DNA of 61,694 nt from Rhizobiales bacterium CCH10-E5 (GTDB taxonomy: Bacteria; Pseudomonadota; Alphaproteobacteria; Rhizobiales; Beijerinckiaceae): contig LSIG01000074.1 in the NCBI GenBank assembly GCA_001556125.1, positions 1 through 61,694 on the forward strand, given 5' to 3'. The notes under the pieces are model-generated. The model ran no database searches. It saw nothing but the letters and a program-made list of their open reading frames with translations, and had not been told where the DNA came from. A program made the translations under genes and the position numbers. Shown here one piece after another: positions 51,924 to 61,411 of this stretch; position 1 is the stretch's first letter, and every line of letters begins with the position of its first letter.

Positions 51924-52544
51924 TCAGGCCTGTCGGAAGTTGGAGCGGGCGACGCCACCGGAGCTGGCCGGCTTGGTCAGGTTGAGGAAGCGCTGCTCGA
52001 CGGAGAGCGGGATGGCGAGATCGCGCGCATTGGCGCCGGCGATGCGGCCGTCGAGCAGCTTGTGCGCGGCGGCGACGGCACTGTCGGCGGCGCTTGTGTT
52101 GTTGCGGGCGGCGATGGCGGCCTCGACTTTCTCGCGCAGGCCCAGCCCGCCCGCCTTGGCGATCTGGTTGGCGATCTGCTCGGAGAGCATCGAGCGCCAG
52201 ACGCCGCCGGCGGTGCCGCTGCCGAAATTGTTCGCCGTCGCCTCGGGCATCATCTGCTCGATGAAGGTCTGGATCACCTGTGCCTCAAACTGCTGCATGG
52301 TCTTGGCGGTCTTCGAGGGCACGGCCGGCGCGGCAGCTTCCAATTTAGCCGGCGCAAGAGCGGCGAATTTCTCGCGCGCCCCGGCGAGCCCGGGCGGCGC
52401 CGCCTCGTCCACCGCGGCGGCGAACCGCGTGCCGGCGATGCCGTTGCCGAGCTTCTGGAGCCGGTCGACGGCGAGCTGCAGGCGCGCCGGATCGGCGGCG
52501 CGGGCCACATCGAGCACGATGTCCGACGGAGGAGTAATCGCCAT
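51924..52544 (-). CDS. flgJ: Rod-binding protein, FlgJ N-terminal type
   Basis: The 206-residue protein has a rod-binding domain at about residues 75-135 (FEAQVIQTFIEQMMPEATAN, GGVWRSMLSEQIANQIAKAG). It has no muramidase domain; a separate transglycosylase lies at 34325-34906. GGAAGG five bases before ATG 52544 sets the start. It begins a three-gene unit with flgN and the fliL-like gene, preceded by the shared 22-bp element. Confidence 0.82.
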   Translation of the reverse strand: MAITPPSDIVLDVARAADPARLQLAVDRLQKLGNGIAGTRFAAAVDEAAPPGLAGAREKFAALAPAKLEAAAPAVPSKTAKTMQQFEAQVIQTFIEQMMPEATANNFGSGTAGGVWRSMLSEQIANQIAKAGGLGLREKVEAAIAARNNTSAADSAVAAAHKLLDGRIAGANARDLAIPLSVEQRFLNLTKPASSGGVARSNFRQA

Positions 52545-52588
52545 TGTCACCTTCCAGGGTCGTTGAACGATCTGGGACGATGATGGCG

Positions 52589-52610
52589 GGTCAGGCTTGT
52601 TTCAGGCTTG
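52589..52610 (-). promoter_or_regulatory. Flagellar 22-bp direct-repeat element upstream of flgJ
   Basis: Read toward flgJ, the half-sites CAAGCCTGAAA and CAAGCCTGACC share nine of eleven positions, making this the most regular copy. The proximal edge is 44 bases from the flgJ start. It lies in the only sizeable gap (90 bp) between flgE and the end of this block, marking a separate unit. Confidence 0.65.
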
Positions 52611-52634
52611 CGGGCGGCGGAGTCGGAACCGGTG

Positions 52635-53033
52635 TCAGAACGTCGCCGCCCGCCGGCCCTCACGCGCGTCCATGATCTCGACCAGCGCGCCGTCCTGGTC
52701 GGCCCGCAGCTTCACCTTGCGGAGATGGTCGGCGAGGCGGGCGGTGCGCTTCTCGCGGCCCGTCTCGGCGAGGACCTGCTTCGCCTGGACGATCGCCGCC
52801 GCCTCGAAGCGCGCGGCCGAGACCTCGGTCCGGTGCAGGCGCCTGGCGGTCATGTCGGCGAAGAGCCCGGCGGTCGGCCCCTCGCCGTTGAGCGCGGCGA
52901 CCAGCGCGCGCGATTCGGCGCGCGCCGCGGCGGCCTGCAGCTCGATCGCCTTCTGGCGCCATTCCGCGAGCTTGCGGATGCGCGACTGGATCGACAGCAT
53001 CCGCTCGATCGCCTTGAGGCGCTGGCCCTGCAT
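52635..53033 (-). CDS. Small helical flagellar-cluster protein, possible FliJ equivalent
   Basis: A 132-residue protein that is almost wholly helical, basic and coiled-coil-like (RLKAIERMLSIQSRIRKLAE, AIELQAAAARAESRALVAAL, AAIVQAKQVLAETGREKRTA). Size, charge and heptads resemble FliJ, the export-ATPase stalk protein not otherwise found in the window. Similarity to named FliJ proteins is not evident by eye. It follows fliR by six bases and ends the long flgE unit. Confidence 0.55.
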   Translation of the reverse strand: MQGQRLKAIERMLSIQSRIRKLAEWRQKAIELQAAAARAESRALVAALNGEGPTAGLFADMTARRLHRTEVSAARFEAAAIVQAKQVLAETGREKRTARLADHLRKVKLRADQDGALVEIMDAREGRRAATF

Positions 53034-53039
53034 GGCCGC

Positions 53040-53792
53040 TCAGCCCCGTGCCAGCCAGGTGGAGAAGGCAGTGATGAACAGGCTCAGCGCGTCCGGCCCC
53101 GAGAAGTAGAGCAGGAACAGCCCGCCGGCGATAACGAAGGGCAGCGAGATGAAGTAGACCGGAATCTGCGGCGTCAGCTTGTTCATCAGGCCGATCGCGA
53201 GATTGACGATCACGGCATAGACGATGAAGGGGCTGCCGACGCGCAGCGCCAGGTAGAAGGTCTCCGAAGCGCGGTCGGCGATCTGGATCAGCCCGGCCTG
53301 GGCATCGAGCGGCGTGCCCGGCGCGATGCGGGTATAGGAGCCCGCCAGCGCCCGGATGACCTCGGCATGCTGGTTGGTGACGAACATCAGCGTCGCCGCC
53401 GTCAGGGTGATCAGCGTCACGAAAGGGGCCGAGGCCTCGGCCTCGTCGACCGGCAGGCCGGGCAGCTGGCCGAGGCCGGCGGTCGTCGCCATCGCGGTCG
53501 CGATGGTCTGGAGCGCCAGGAAGAAGAAGCGCGCCATCAGCCCGATCAGCGCCCCCGTCATCGTCTCGGCGAGGACGACGCGCAGCAGCGTCGCGGGGCC
53601 GGGCGAAACCAGATGGGCGAAGGCCGGCAGCACATAGGGCGCCAGCGCCAGCGTGACGCCGACCGCGATCATCAGCCGGAAGCGGACCGGCACGCGCGGG
53701 CTGGAGAAGCCCGGCATCAGCATCAGGCAGGCGCCGATGCGGCAGAAGATCAGGAAGGCATGCAGCACCGTGTCGGGCGTGAACGGCGTCAC
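53040..53792 (-). CDS. fliR: Flagellar export protein FliR
   Basis: This 250-residue inner-membrane protein has about six membrane segments ([60 protein letters not shown]), characteristic of FliR. It forms the export gate with FliP and FliQ. Its start overlaps the flhA stop by four bases. Confidence 0.93.
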   Translation of the reverse strand: MTPFTPDTVLHAFLIFCRIGACLMLMPGFSSPRVPVRFRLMIAVGVTLALAPYVLPAFAHLVSPGPATLLRVVLAETMTGALIGLMARFFFLALQTIATAMATTAGLGQLPGLPVDEAEASAPFVTLITLTAATLMFVTNQHAEVIRALAGSYTRIAPGTPLDAQAGLIQIADRASETFYLALRVGSPFIVYAVIVNLAIGLMNKLTPQIPVYFISLPFVIAGGLFLLYFSGPDALSLFITAFSTWLARG

Positions 53793-55900
53793 GAGATGGT
53801 GCCCAGGAGGTTGACCTCCAGCCCGCGCGCGATCTCGACATGGGAGAGAACGGGCAGCGCCGGGAAGATGCGCTCGACGATCATGCGCACGTAAGGGCGC
53901 GCATCCGGGCTGGTGACGAGCACGAAGCTCTGCCCCTGGTCCATGCGGGCGCGGATCGCCGTCGTCGCCTCAGCCGCGAACTCCTCGATCAGGCGCGGAT
54001 CGATGTCGAACTCGACGACCTCGCCCTTGGCGTCGCGGCGCAGGCTCTCATGGAAGGCGAGGTCCCAGCGGTTGCCGAGCCTGAGCATGTTGAGCACGCC
54101 GCCCTGGGTGAGGTCGCCGCAGATCTGCTGGGCCATGCGCATGCGCACATGCTCGGCGATCTGCTCGGCGCGGCGGACATGGGGCGCGATCTCGGCGACG
54201 ACCTCGAGGATGAGATGGAGGTTGCGGATCGAGACGCGCTCGGCCAGCAGCAGGCGCAGCACCGCCTGCAGGCTCGAGAGCGACATATGGGCCGGGCAGA
54301 TCTCGTCGAGCAGCTTCTTGTATTCGGGACCGAGCCGGTCGAGCAGCGCGCGCATGTCCTTGTAGGACAGGAGCTGGCCGAGATTCTTGCGGATCGTCTC
54401 GCTGAGATGGGTGAGCAGGACCGAGAGCCGGTCGACCGGCTGCATGCCCTCGCGCCGGACCTCGTTGGCGTAGCTTTCCGAGACCCACATCGCCTTGACA
54501 CCGAAGGCGGGCTCGCGGACCTCCTCGCCCGGCAGATCGGGCAGGCGGCCGTCGCCGACGACGACCAGCATGCTGCCGGGGCGCATCTCGCCGGTGGCGG
54601 CGACGGTACCGTGGATGCGGAACTCGTAATGCTTCGGCGGCAGCGTCAGGCTGTCGGAGAGTTTGATCTCGGGCACGACGAAGCCGTATTGCTGGGCGAA
54701 TTTCTTGCGCATCTTGCCGACGCGGTGCGCCAGCTCGCTGTGCGAGGTCAGCATCTCGGCGGCGAGCTGCTTGCCGAGGCTGAGTTCGATCTCGGCGGTG
54801 CGCAGCGATTCCTTGATCGTGTCCTGGCTCTCGCGTGCGGCCTCCTCGGCCTCCATGGCGCGGATTTCTTCGGCGGCCGCGGCGCGCTCGGCGTTGCGCT
54901 TGGGGATGGTGTAGCCGACGAAGGCCATGATCCCGCCGAGCAGCGCGAAGGGCAGAAGCGGCAGGCCCGGCACCAGCGCCAGGATCACCATCAGGAAGGA
55001 GGCGACGAAGAGGGCGCGGGGATAATGCCCGAGCTGGCCGAGGATCGCCTGTTCGGCCGTGCCGCGGGTCCCGCCCTTCGAGACGAGCAGGCCGGCGGCG
55101 AGCGAGACGATCAGCGCCGGGATCTGGGTGACGAGACCGTCGCCGACCGCGAGCTTGACGAAGACGTCGGCGGACTGGGACAGCGACATGCCATGACGGG
55201 TGACGCCGATGATGATCCCGCCGAGGATGTTGACGGCGGTGATGATCAGCCCGGCGATGGCGTCGCCGCGGACGAATTTGGAGGCGCCGTCCATGGCGCC
55301 GAAGAAGGAGCTCTCCTCCTCCAGCTCGTGGCGGCGGCGCTGCGCTTCGGGGGCGTCGATCAGCCCGGCCGAGAGATCGGCGTCGATCGCCATCTGCTTG
55401 CCGGGGATGGCGTCGAGGGTGAAGCGGGCGCCGACCTCGGCGATGCGGGTCGCGCCCTTGGTGATCACGATGAAGTTCACCGTGACGAGGATGACGAAGA
55501 CGATCAGCCCGATGACGAAATCGCCGCCGATGACGAAGCGGGCGAAGCCGTCGATGATGTAGCCCGCCGCATGCGAGCCCTCGTTGCCATGGGCGAGGAT
55601 GACGCGCGTCGTGGCGATGTTGAGGGCGAGCCGCAGCATCGTCGCGACCAGCAGGATGGTCGGGAAGGAGGAGAACTCCAGCGGCTTCTTGATCCAGAGC
55701 GCCACCATCAGGATCAGCACCGAGAGGGCGATCGAGAGCGCCAGGCCGAGATCGATCAGGAAGGCCGGGATCGGCAGGAACAGGATCGAGAGGATCGCGA
55801 CGATGCCGACGGCGAAGCCGATGTCGCGGCGGCTGGCCGGCGGTTCGCCGGACATCGCCTTGGGCGCGACCTTGCCGGTGATGAGCTGGGGCGTGGCCAT
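53789..55900 (-). CDS. flhA: Flagellar export gate protein FlhA
   Basis: A 703-residue protein with eight N-terminal membrane segments. The conserved FHIPEP region has the cytoplasmic loop [21 protein letters not shown] large C-terminal cytoplasmic domain binds chaperone-substrate complexes ([26 protein letters not shown]). Length is typical. It follows fliQ by 48 bases. Confidence 0.95.
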   Translation of the reverse strand: MATPQLITGKVAPKAMSGEPPASRRDIGFAVGIVAILSILFLPIPAFLIDLGLALSIALSVLILMVALWIKKPLEFSSFPTILLVATMLRLALNIATTRVILAHGNEGSHAAGYIIDGFARFVIGGDFVIGLIVFVILVTVNFIVITKGATRIAEVGARFTLDAIPGKQMAIDADLSAGLIDAPEAQRRRHELEEESSFFGAMDGASKFVRGDAIAGLIITAVNILGGIIIGVTRHGMSLSQSADVFVKLAVGDGLVTQIPALIVSLAAGLLVSKGGTRGTAEQAILGQLGHYPRALFVASFLMVILALVPGLPLLPFALLGGIMAFVGYTIPKRNAERAAAAEEIRAMEAEEAARESQDTIKESLRTAEIELSLGKQLAAEMLTSHSELAHRVGKMRKKFAQQYGFVVPEIKLSDSLTLPPKHYEFRIHGTVAATGEMRPGSMLVVVGDGRLPDLPGEEVREPAFGVKAMWVSESYANEVRREGMQPVDRLSVLLTHLSETIRKNLGQLLSYKDMRALLDRLGPEYKKLLDEICPAHMSLSSLQAVLRLLLAERVSIRNLHLILEVVAEIAPHVRRAEQIAEHVRMRMAQQICGDLTQGGVLNMLRLGNRWDLAFHESLRRDAKGEVVEFDIDPRLIEEFAAEATTAIRARMDQGQSFVLVTSPDARPYVRMIVERIFPALPVLSHVEIARGLEVNLLGTIS

Positions 55901-55948
55901 TTGGGCACCCTGTCCTGTCGTCGGAGATTCGCGCCCGGCGCCGCGCGC

Positions 55949-56215
55949 TCAGAAGCCGCGCTCGATGCGCCCGTAGACGCGCTCGGTGAAGGCGAAGATA
56001 TGCGCACCGGTGAAGGCCCCGGTCGTCGCCATCACGATCAGGATGACGACGATCTTCGGCACGAAGGTCAGCGTCGCCTCCTGCACCTGCGTCAGGGCCT
56101 GCATCAGCGCGATGATCAGGCCGATCGCCATCGCGGCGGCGACCGCTGGGCCGGCGCCGACGATGATCGCCCAGACGGCGTCGCGCATCATGTCGAGGGC
56201 GTCGGCCTCGTTCAC
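55949..56215 (-). CDS. fliQ: Flagellar export protein FliQ
   Basis: An 88-residue protein with two membrane hairpin segments (WAIIVGAGPAVAAAMAIGLI, FVPKIVVILIVMATTGAF) and the conserved QALTQVQEATL between them. It is part of the FliPQR gate. It is placed between flgD and flhA, as in other rhizobia. Confidence 0.93.
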   Translation of the reverse strand: MNEADALDMMRDAVWAIIVGAGPAVAAAMAIGLIIALMQALTQVQEATLTFVPKIVVILIVMATTGAFTGAHIFAFTERVYGRIERGF

Positions 56216-56225
56216 GCGGCGTGCC

Positions 56226-56501
56226 TCAGGCTTCGGTGGTGGCGGGCTTCAGCGCCGCGATGCCGGCGATGATCTGGTCGAGCTTGGCGTTGGCGGTGAC
56301 CGACTGCTCGACCTGCGAGAGCGCCGCGAACTGCTGGACGTATTGCGCCGGATCGGTCGGGTTGGTCGGGTCCTGGTTCTTGGCCTGCGCGATCAGGAGC
56401 TGTAGGAAGGTGTTGTAGTCGCCCATCGCGTTCTTGGAGCTCGTCGACGTCGAACTCGAGCTCGTGCTCGTCGTCGTGCTCGGGATGCTGCTCAGGTCCA
56501 T
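56226..56501 (-). CDS. flgD: Flagellar hook cap protein FlgD, very short form
   Basis: The 91-residue protein keeps the N-terminal FlgD motif (YNTFLQLLIAQAKNQDPTNP, YVQQFAALSQVEQSVTANAK) after a Ser/Thr tract, but ends without the Ig-like and Tudor-like domains of enterobacterial FlgD (about 220-230 residues). The ATG at 56501 has GGAG six bases upstream and is preferred over 56513. The gene lies between flbT and fliQ. The stop is clean and no frameshift is apparent. Confidence 0.85.
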   Translation of the reverse strand: MDLSSIPSTTTSTSSSSTSTSSKNAMGDYNTFLQLLIAQAKNQDPTNPTDPAQYVQQFAALSQVEQSVTANAKLDQIIAGIAALKPATTEA

Positions 56502-56558
56502 GATCGGCTCCATCGGGTCCGGTGTGACGGCCCGCCGGTGGCGGCGGACCCGGTTTCG

Positions 56559-57023
56559 TCAGGCGAGCGCGGCCTCGCACCGCAGGGGCGCGGCGGCGGC
56601 AGGCCTCAGCTTCGCCGACAGGTTAGGCTGCGTGGCCTGCCCGGAGCTTGCGAGGATGGCGGCCTCCGCCGGATAAAGCGCCCGCAGCTGCTTCAGCGCC
56701 TCGAAGTGGCGCTCATCGGCGATCAGTCGGTCCACCGCCTGGAGGCCGAGGAGCACGTCGGCATCCTCGAAAATGCAGGCGGTGGTCATCAGCATGCGGT
56801 CGAAGAGCAGCCGGGCGGCGCCGGCGTTCTTCGGGTCGATCAGCATGGTCTGGACGACGAAGTAGAGCTGCCGCAGCGGCGTCGTCGTCTCGTCGGGCTG
56901 GATGACGTGGGTTTCGAGCAGGAAGGTCGCGTCGTTCATCAGCTCGAGGCTGACCTTGCGGTCGAAGCGCAGGATCGCCCCGTTGATGTAGATCTTCTCG
57001 TTGGCGCGCAAAGAGAGGTTCAT
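56559..57023 (-). CDS. flbT: Flagellin translation regulator FlbT
   Basis: A 154-residue protein with the FlbT pattern (LSLRANEKIYINGAILRFDR, NDATFLLETHVIQPDETTTP, LRQLYFVVQTMLIDPKNAG). In Caulobacter FlbT binds the flagellin mRNA leader and lowers its stability until the hook is complete. ATG 57023 or 57035 are both possible: GGAGG abuts the latter and is 12 bases from the former. It follows flaF, the opposing regulator. Confidence 0.9.
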   Translation of the reverse strand: MNLSLRANEKIYINGAILRFDRKVSLELMNDATFLLETHVIQPDETTTPLRQLYFVVQTMLIDPKNAGAARLLFDRMLMTTACIFEDADVLLGLQAVDRLIADERHFEALKQLRALYPAEAAILASSGQATQPNLSAKLRPAAAAPLRCEAALA

Positions 57024-57043
57024 CGGCTTGCCCATCCTCCGGT

Positions 57044-57391
57044 TCAGGCGAGGCTGTCGCGGATCATCTTGTTGACGTCGATGACCGACTCGAAGTCGTC
57101 GGACTGTCCCAGCCGCAGCGCCTCGCCCTGGCGCAGGGCGAAGAGGCCGATCGAGATCAGCGAGGCGCGCAGGCTCTCGGGCAGGCCGTTTTCGGCGCTG
57201 CCGAGATCCTCGATCAGCAGGGTCCAGAGCCGGCGCAGGAAGCCGACCGCCTCGATCGTCTCTGGCGAGGCCGCCCCGGTGGGTCGCGCTTCCTCGAGCA
57301 GGGTCACGGCGTGGTCGAGCGCCCGCCATTCCTGGGCGCGGGCGAGGGCGTAGTCATCCGCGGCCATGGCCGCATAGGAGCTCTGATACAT
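57044..57391 (-). CDS. flaF: Flagellin synthesis regulator FlaF
   Basis: A 115-residue helical protein beginning YQSSYAAMAADDYALARAQE and continuing FLRRLWTLLIEDLGSAENGL and LRASLISIGLFALRQGEAL, which match FlaF. FlaF is needed for flagellin translation or secretion and acts against FlbT. It starts 129 bases after flgL in a GC-rich stretch without the shared flagellar element. Confidence 0.92.
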   Translation of the reverse strand: MYQSSYAAMAADDYALARAQEWRALDHAVTLLEEARPTGAASPETIEAVGFLRRLWTLLIEDLGSAENGLPESLRASLISIGLFALRQGEALRLGQSDDFESVIDVNKMIRDSLA

Positions 57392-57520
57392 GGGGCATCT
57401 CCGGACGGTGGACGGGAGGGCGTGGGCGCGCAGCCGCCCGGTCGCGCCGGCGGAGCCGGAGCGGGAGGCGAGCGCGGATGGCGGGACGCCCGGCGGCGAG
57501 GTCGGCGGCCGGGCGCGGGA

Positions 57521-58573
57521 TCAGCTAATGTATTTCAGGATGTTGAGCTGCTGGATCCTGACGGTCAGCGCATAGGCGGTGTCGAGCTGCGTCGTCAGAT
57601 CGGTGACGCGGACATTGGCCTCGTAAGGATCGACGTTCTCGAAGCCCTGGATCTGCTTGGTGACGATGTCGCGCTGGATCGTGAGCCGCTCGCTCGAAAC
57701 CTTGACCCGCTCCTCGATGGCGCCGAGCTGCGCCTGCGTCGCGGTGAGGCCGAGGATCGCCTTGTTGACGCTCTCGATGCTGGCGTCGACGACGGCGCGG
57801 AAGGCGTTGGTGTTGAGCGTCTCGGTGCCGAGGTCGTAGGCCATGGTGTAGGCCATGGCGAGGTCGCGCATGGTCTGCGTGTTGGCGTTGGTCGAGACCT
57901 CGACGACTTCGCTCAGCGAGATCCGGCCGGTCATGTTCTGGTCGAGCGCCGAGGACCAGTTCGTGCCCCAGGCCGGGTTGGCGAACTCCGCCGGCAGCAC
58001 GGTCTGCAGGAATGTCGTCATGTCGGCCTGCGTGATGTTGGCGACCGCGGGCGCATTCTGGGCGAAGCCGAAATAGCCGGCGAAGGCGGCGTCGATCGCA
58101 GCCTTGTTGCCCGAGACCGGGGTGGCGAAGTAGTCGGTCACCGGGCGCTGCTGCGTATTGATGCCGGCGAAGAGGAACTGGCCGCTGGACGAGGCGTTGA
58201 GCGACGCCGTCAGCGCCTGCAGATTGTTCTTCGCTTCCGATTTCAGGACCTCGGCGCCCTTGTCGCCGTCGCGCACGCTGATCAGCGTGGCGAGAAACTG
58301 CTCGGCGGTCTCGCGCATGCCGTCGAGCGCCTTCTGCGTCACCTCCAGACGCGAGGCGACGAGGCCGTTGGTGTCGACGATGCCGTTCAGCCGGTCGTAC
58401 TGGTCGCGCAGGCCGACGGTCTTGCCGGTGCTGCCGCCGAGCGTCAGGCCGATATCGGCATGGCGCAGTGTGGTCGATTCCGTGGTGGCGTCGGCGAGGC
58501 TGTCGCGGGCCTTGGCGACGGCGTTGCGGAGCGTGCCTGAGAGCGAATAGTTCGAGATGAAGCTCGTCTTCAT
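57521..58573 (-). CDS. flgL: Hook-filament junction protein FlgL
   Basis: A 350-residue flagellin-like protein with the N-terminal helix (YSLSGTLRNAVAKARDSLAD), a middle with LEVTQKALDGMRETAEQFLA, and the C-terminal helix (ERLTIQRDIVTKQIQGFENV, VRVTDLTTQLDTAYALTVRI). It is the second junction protein between hook and filament. It begins five bases after the flgK stop. Confidence 0.9.
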   Translation of the reverse strand: MKTSFISNYSLSGTLRNAVAKARDSLADATTESTTLRHADIGLTLGGSTGKTVGLRDQYDRLNGIVDTNGLVASRLEVTQKALDGMRETAEQFLATLISVRDGDKGAEVLKSEAKNNLQALTASLNASSSGQFLFAGINTQQRPVTDYFATPVSGNKAAIDAAFAGYFGFAQNAPAVANITQADMTTFLQTVLPAEFANPAWGTNWSSALDQNMTGRISLSEVVEVSTNANTQTMRDLAMAYTMAYDLGTETLNTNAFRAVVDASIESVNKAILGLTATQAQLGAIEERVKVSSERLTIQRDIVTKQIQGFENVDPYEANVRVTDLTTQLDTAYALTVRIQQLNILKYIS

Positions 58574-58578
58574 GGTCG

Positions 58579-60060
58579 TTACCTCACGGCCTGCAGCAGC
58601 GCCTCGAGCATCCGGTCGATGGTCGAGATCAACGTCGACGAGGCGTTGAAGGAACGCTCCAGCTCCATCATCAGCGTCATCTCCTCGTTGATGTCGACGC
58701 CGGTGACGTTCGACAGCGCAGCCGTCGTGCGTTGCAGCAGCGCGGTTTCGTAGCCGAGCGTCTGCGTCGAGGTCTGGCGCTGCGCCTCCAGCCAGCCGAC
58801 CGAGGAGCCGGCGAAGCCGACGAGGGTGTCGGTCGGGTCGGCGCCGGTGGCGGGGTCGAAATTGCGGCTGGTGCCGAGTGCGGTCAGCAGGCCCTGGATG
58901 CGGTCGGGGAAGCCTGCGGCGCCGCTGGCATTGTAGCTGTAGTTGGGGTCGAGCGGGTCGGAGATGCCGCCGTCGCGCAGCCGGTCGAGATCGCCGCCCT
59001 GGGACGGGTCGGCGTTGGCATTGATGCGGATCGCGCCGGCGAGCCCCGCCACCGTCACGCCGGTCGCCGGAATGGCGGCCGGGCCGGGCGGCGGGCCATA
59101 GGTGAAGAGGCCCGCCTGGTCGGGCCCCACGCCGGTCTGGTCGCTCTCGGCGAAGACCTCGATCAGCCCGCGGGCGATCTCGTCGAGCTGGCTCTGATAG
59201 GTGACGGTGATCTCGTCGCGGACGATCGCCGAGCCGTGGATCTGGCCGGATTTCAGCGGCATGATCGCGTTGGGACCGGTGACCGGCACGCCGTCGACAT
59301 AGACCGCGTTGCCCGCCGTGCCGGCGCCGAGCGCGAAGCTCGGCGCCATCGTGACGCTGCGCGGCACCGTCTCGAACAGCGTCACGCCGCCATCGGTGTA
59401 GATCACCATGTCGTTGTTGGGCCGCGTGGCCACGCTGATGCCCATCTCCTCCGAGAGCTGGGAGAGGATGCGGTCGCGCGTGTCGAGCTGGTCGGTGATG
59501 TCGGCGCCCGACTGGCTGCCCTTGACGATGGCGCGGTTGGCGACCTCGAACTCCTTGAGCAGGCCGTTCACCCGCTCGACGCCGAGCGCCATGTCGGCAT
59601 CGGCCTGCTGGCGGACGGTGCGCACCGCCTCGCTGGCGGCGTTGAGGCTGCGGACCATCTCGGTCGCCTTGGTCAGCACGTTCTGCGCCAGCAGCGGATC
59701 GTCCGGCGTCACGCCGTATTGCTGGAGGGCGTTGGTGAGCGCGCCGAGCTTGGCCGCGAGCGACTGGTCGAGTTCGGGATCGTCGACCGTGGCTTCCAGC
59801 TGGTCGAGCGCATCGACCATCGCCTGCTGTCCGGAGGTGGTCGCGGTGGAGCCGAGCTTGGCCGCGAACAGCACCGAATCCATCGCCCGGCTGATCGAGG
59901 CGATCTTCACCGCCCCGCCATAGGTCGTCACCAGCGTGCCGGCCTTGCGGTTGTAGTTGGGGTCGTCGGCGCCGGCGACGTTGCGCGAGAGCACGGAGGT
60001 CTGGGTCGAGGTCGCGGTCAGCGAGGACTGCGCCACGTTCAGGGCGGATGACAGGCTCAT
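58579..60060 (-). CDS. flgK: Hook-filament junction protein FlgK
   Basis: The 493-residue HAP1 protein begins SLSSALNVAQSSLTATSTQT, continues NVAGADDPNYNRKAGTLVTT and ends VDINEEMTLMMELERSFNAS, the axial-protein C-terminal motif. Signal peptide absent, as expected for type III export. It lies 31 bases after flgE and before flgL. Confidence 0.93.
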   Translation of the reverse strand: MSLSSALNVAQSSLTATSTQTSVLSRNVAGADDPNYNRKAGTLVTTYGGAVKIASISRAMDSVLFAAKLGSTATTSGQQAMVDALDQLEATVDDPELDQSLAAKLGALTNALQQYGVTPDDPLLAQNVLTKATEMVRSLNAASEAVRTVRQQADADMALGVERVNGLLKEFEVANRAIVKGSQSGADITDQLDTRDRILSQLSEEMGISVATRPNNDMVIYTDGGVTLFETVPRSVTMAPSFALGAGTAGNAVYVDGVPVTGPNAIMPLKSGQIHGSAIVRDEITVTYQSQLDEIARGLIEVFAESDQTGVGPDQAGLFTYGPPPGPAAIPATGVTVAGLAGAIRINANADPSQGGDLDRLRDGGISDPLDPNYSYNASGAAGFPDRIQGLLTALGTSRNFDPATGADPTDTLVGFAGSSVGWLEAQRQTSTQTLGYETALLQRTTAALSNVTGVDINEEMTLMMELERSFNASSTLISTIDRMLEALLQAVR

Positions 60061-60091
60061 GGATGGGTCCCCGTCTCGCTTTCGGCTGGGC

Positions 60092-61348
60092 TCAGCGCTT
60101 CAGGTTGACGAGGACGTCGAGGATTTCCGAGCCGGTCTGGAAGACCTTGGAATTCGCCGTGTAGCTGCGCTGCGACTCGATCATCGCCGTCAGCTCGGTG
60201 GCGAGGTCGACATTGGACTGCTCGAGCGCCCCGGAGCGGATCGAGCCGAAGCTGCCGCTCTCGGGGAAGCCGACGATGACGTCGCCAGACATGTTGTTGA
60301 CGGAGTAGACATTGCCCGATTGCGGCGTCAGCTGGTCCGGGCTCGGCACGGTGGCGAGCGGGATGCGGTAGGTCGCGCGCCGGGCGCCGTTCTCGAAGAC
60401 CGCATAGACGGTGCCGTCCTCGGCGATGTCGACGCTCTCGACCGCGCTCGGCGCGTTGCCATCGACGGCGAGTTCGAGCGCCGTTTCGCCGGTCGCGACC
60501 TGCGAGACCTGGCTGAAGTCGATCGTCGCGGTGGCGCCGCCGGGGATGGCGATGGTGAAATTGGCCGGCGCGGTGGTCAGCTGGCCGGTCGGTCCGAAGG
60601 CGAGCGCGACGTTGGCGAGCGGGCCGCCCGCATAGGGGAAGCCGCCGGCAGTGGCGGTCGCCTGGTCGAAGACCACCGCCTGCCAGGTGTCGGGGGCCGT
60701 GCCGGTCTTCGCCATATAGACGTCGAGGAACTTCTTGTTGCCGAGATTGTCGTAGGAGACGATCGAGGCCTTGCTCGAATAGGTGCTGCCGGCGACGTTG
60801 TCGGAGGGCAGGGTGCCCGGCGCGATCACCGTGGCGTTGGAGTCGAGCACGCCCTTGAGCGTGCCGCTCTCCGTCGGGTTGGCTTCATAGGCGACATTGG
60901 CGAGGTTGATGCGCTCCAGCCCGTCCAGGCTGTTGGCGACGACGGTCGGGTCGCCGTTCTGGATCGGGTAGCCCATCAGGTAGAAGCCGGCCGAATTGAC
61001 CAGCTCCTGGCTGCCGTTCTTCACGAAGGCGCCGGCGCGGGTCATATAGGGCGTTCCGCCGGCATCCGTGACGACGAAGAAGCCGTTGCCCTTGATGGCG
61101 AGGTCCGTCTTCGAAGTCGAGCCCATGATCAGGCCCTCGTCGGAGATCGCGTAGCGCGTCGTGGTCTCGACGCCGCCGGAATTGTATTCGCTGTGGTTCC
61201 CTTCGGAGATCAGCGAGGAAAATTCGGTCGAGGCGCGCTTGTAGCCGACGGTGTTGACGTTCGCGATGTTGTCGCTGACGGCGCCGAGCTTGCTGCCCTG
61301 GGCGGCCATGCCGGACACGCCGGTGCGCATGATCCCGAAAATGCTCAT
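60092..61348 (-). CDS. flgE: Flagellar hook protein FlgE
   Basis: A 418-residue hook protein with N-terminal SIFGIMRTGVSGMAAQGSKL and NIANVNTVGYKRASTEFSSL, internal GNGFFVVTDAGGTPYMTRAG, and C-terminal QSNVDLATELTAMIESQRSY. First gene of the long minus-strand unit running through fliR. The 22-bp shared element lies about 41 bases upstream. Confidence 0.94.
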   Translation of the reverse strand: MSIFGIMRTGVSGMAAQGSKLGAVSDNIANVNTVGYKRASTEFSSLISEGNHSEYNSGGVETTTRYAISDEGLIMGSTSKTDLAIKGNGFFVVTDAGGTPYMTRAGAFVKNGSQELVNSAGFYLMGYPIQNGDPTVVANSLDGLERINLANVAYEANPTESGTLKGVLDSNATVIAPGTLPSDNVAGSTYSSKASIVSYDNLGNKKFLDVYMAKTGTAPDTWQAVVFDQATATAGGFPYAGGPLANVALAFGPTGQLTTAPANFTIAIPGGATATIDFSQVSQVATGETALELAVDGNAPSAVESVDIAEDGTVYAVFENGARRATYRIPLATVPSPDQLTPQSGNVYSVNNMSGDVIVGFPESGSFGSIRSGALEQSNVDLATELTAMIESQRSYTANSKVFQTGSEILDVLVNLKR

Positions 61349-61389
61349 CTGCCGATCTCCAAGCGAAGCTGTCGAGCCTCATCTGATCT

Positions 61390-61411
61390 GGAGTGGCTTG
61401 CCCGAAGCTTT
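61390..61411 (-). promoter_or_regulatory. Flagellar 22-bp direct-repeat element upstream of flgE
   Basis: Read toward flgE, the half-sites are AAAGCTTCGGG and CAAGCCACTCC, with the AAGC cores exactly 11 bases apart. The proximal edge is 41 bases from the flgE start, matching the fliF, motA and flgJ copies. Confidence 0.6.

Noticed and set aside
57392..57520. A separate flagellar promoter before flaF
   Set aside because: The 129-bp gap is GC-rich and lacks the 22-bp element or a credible -35/-10; flaF is more likely read from flgE or flgL.
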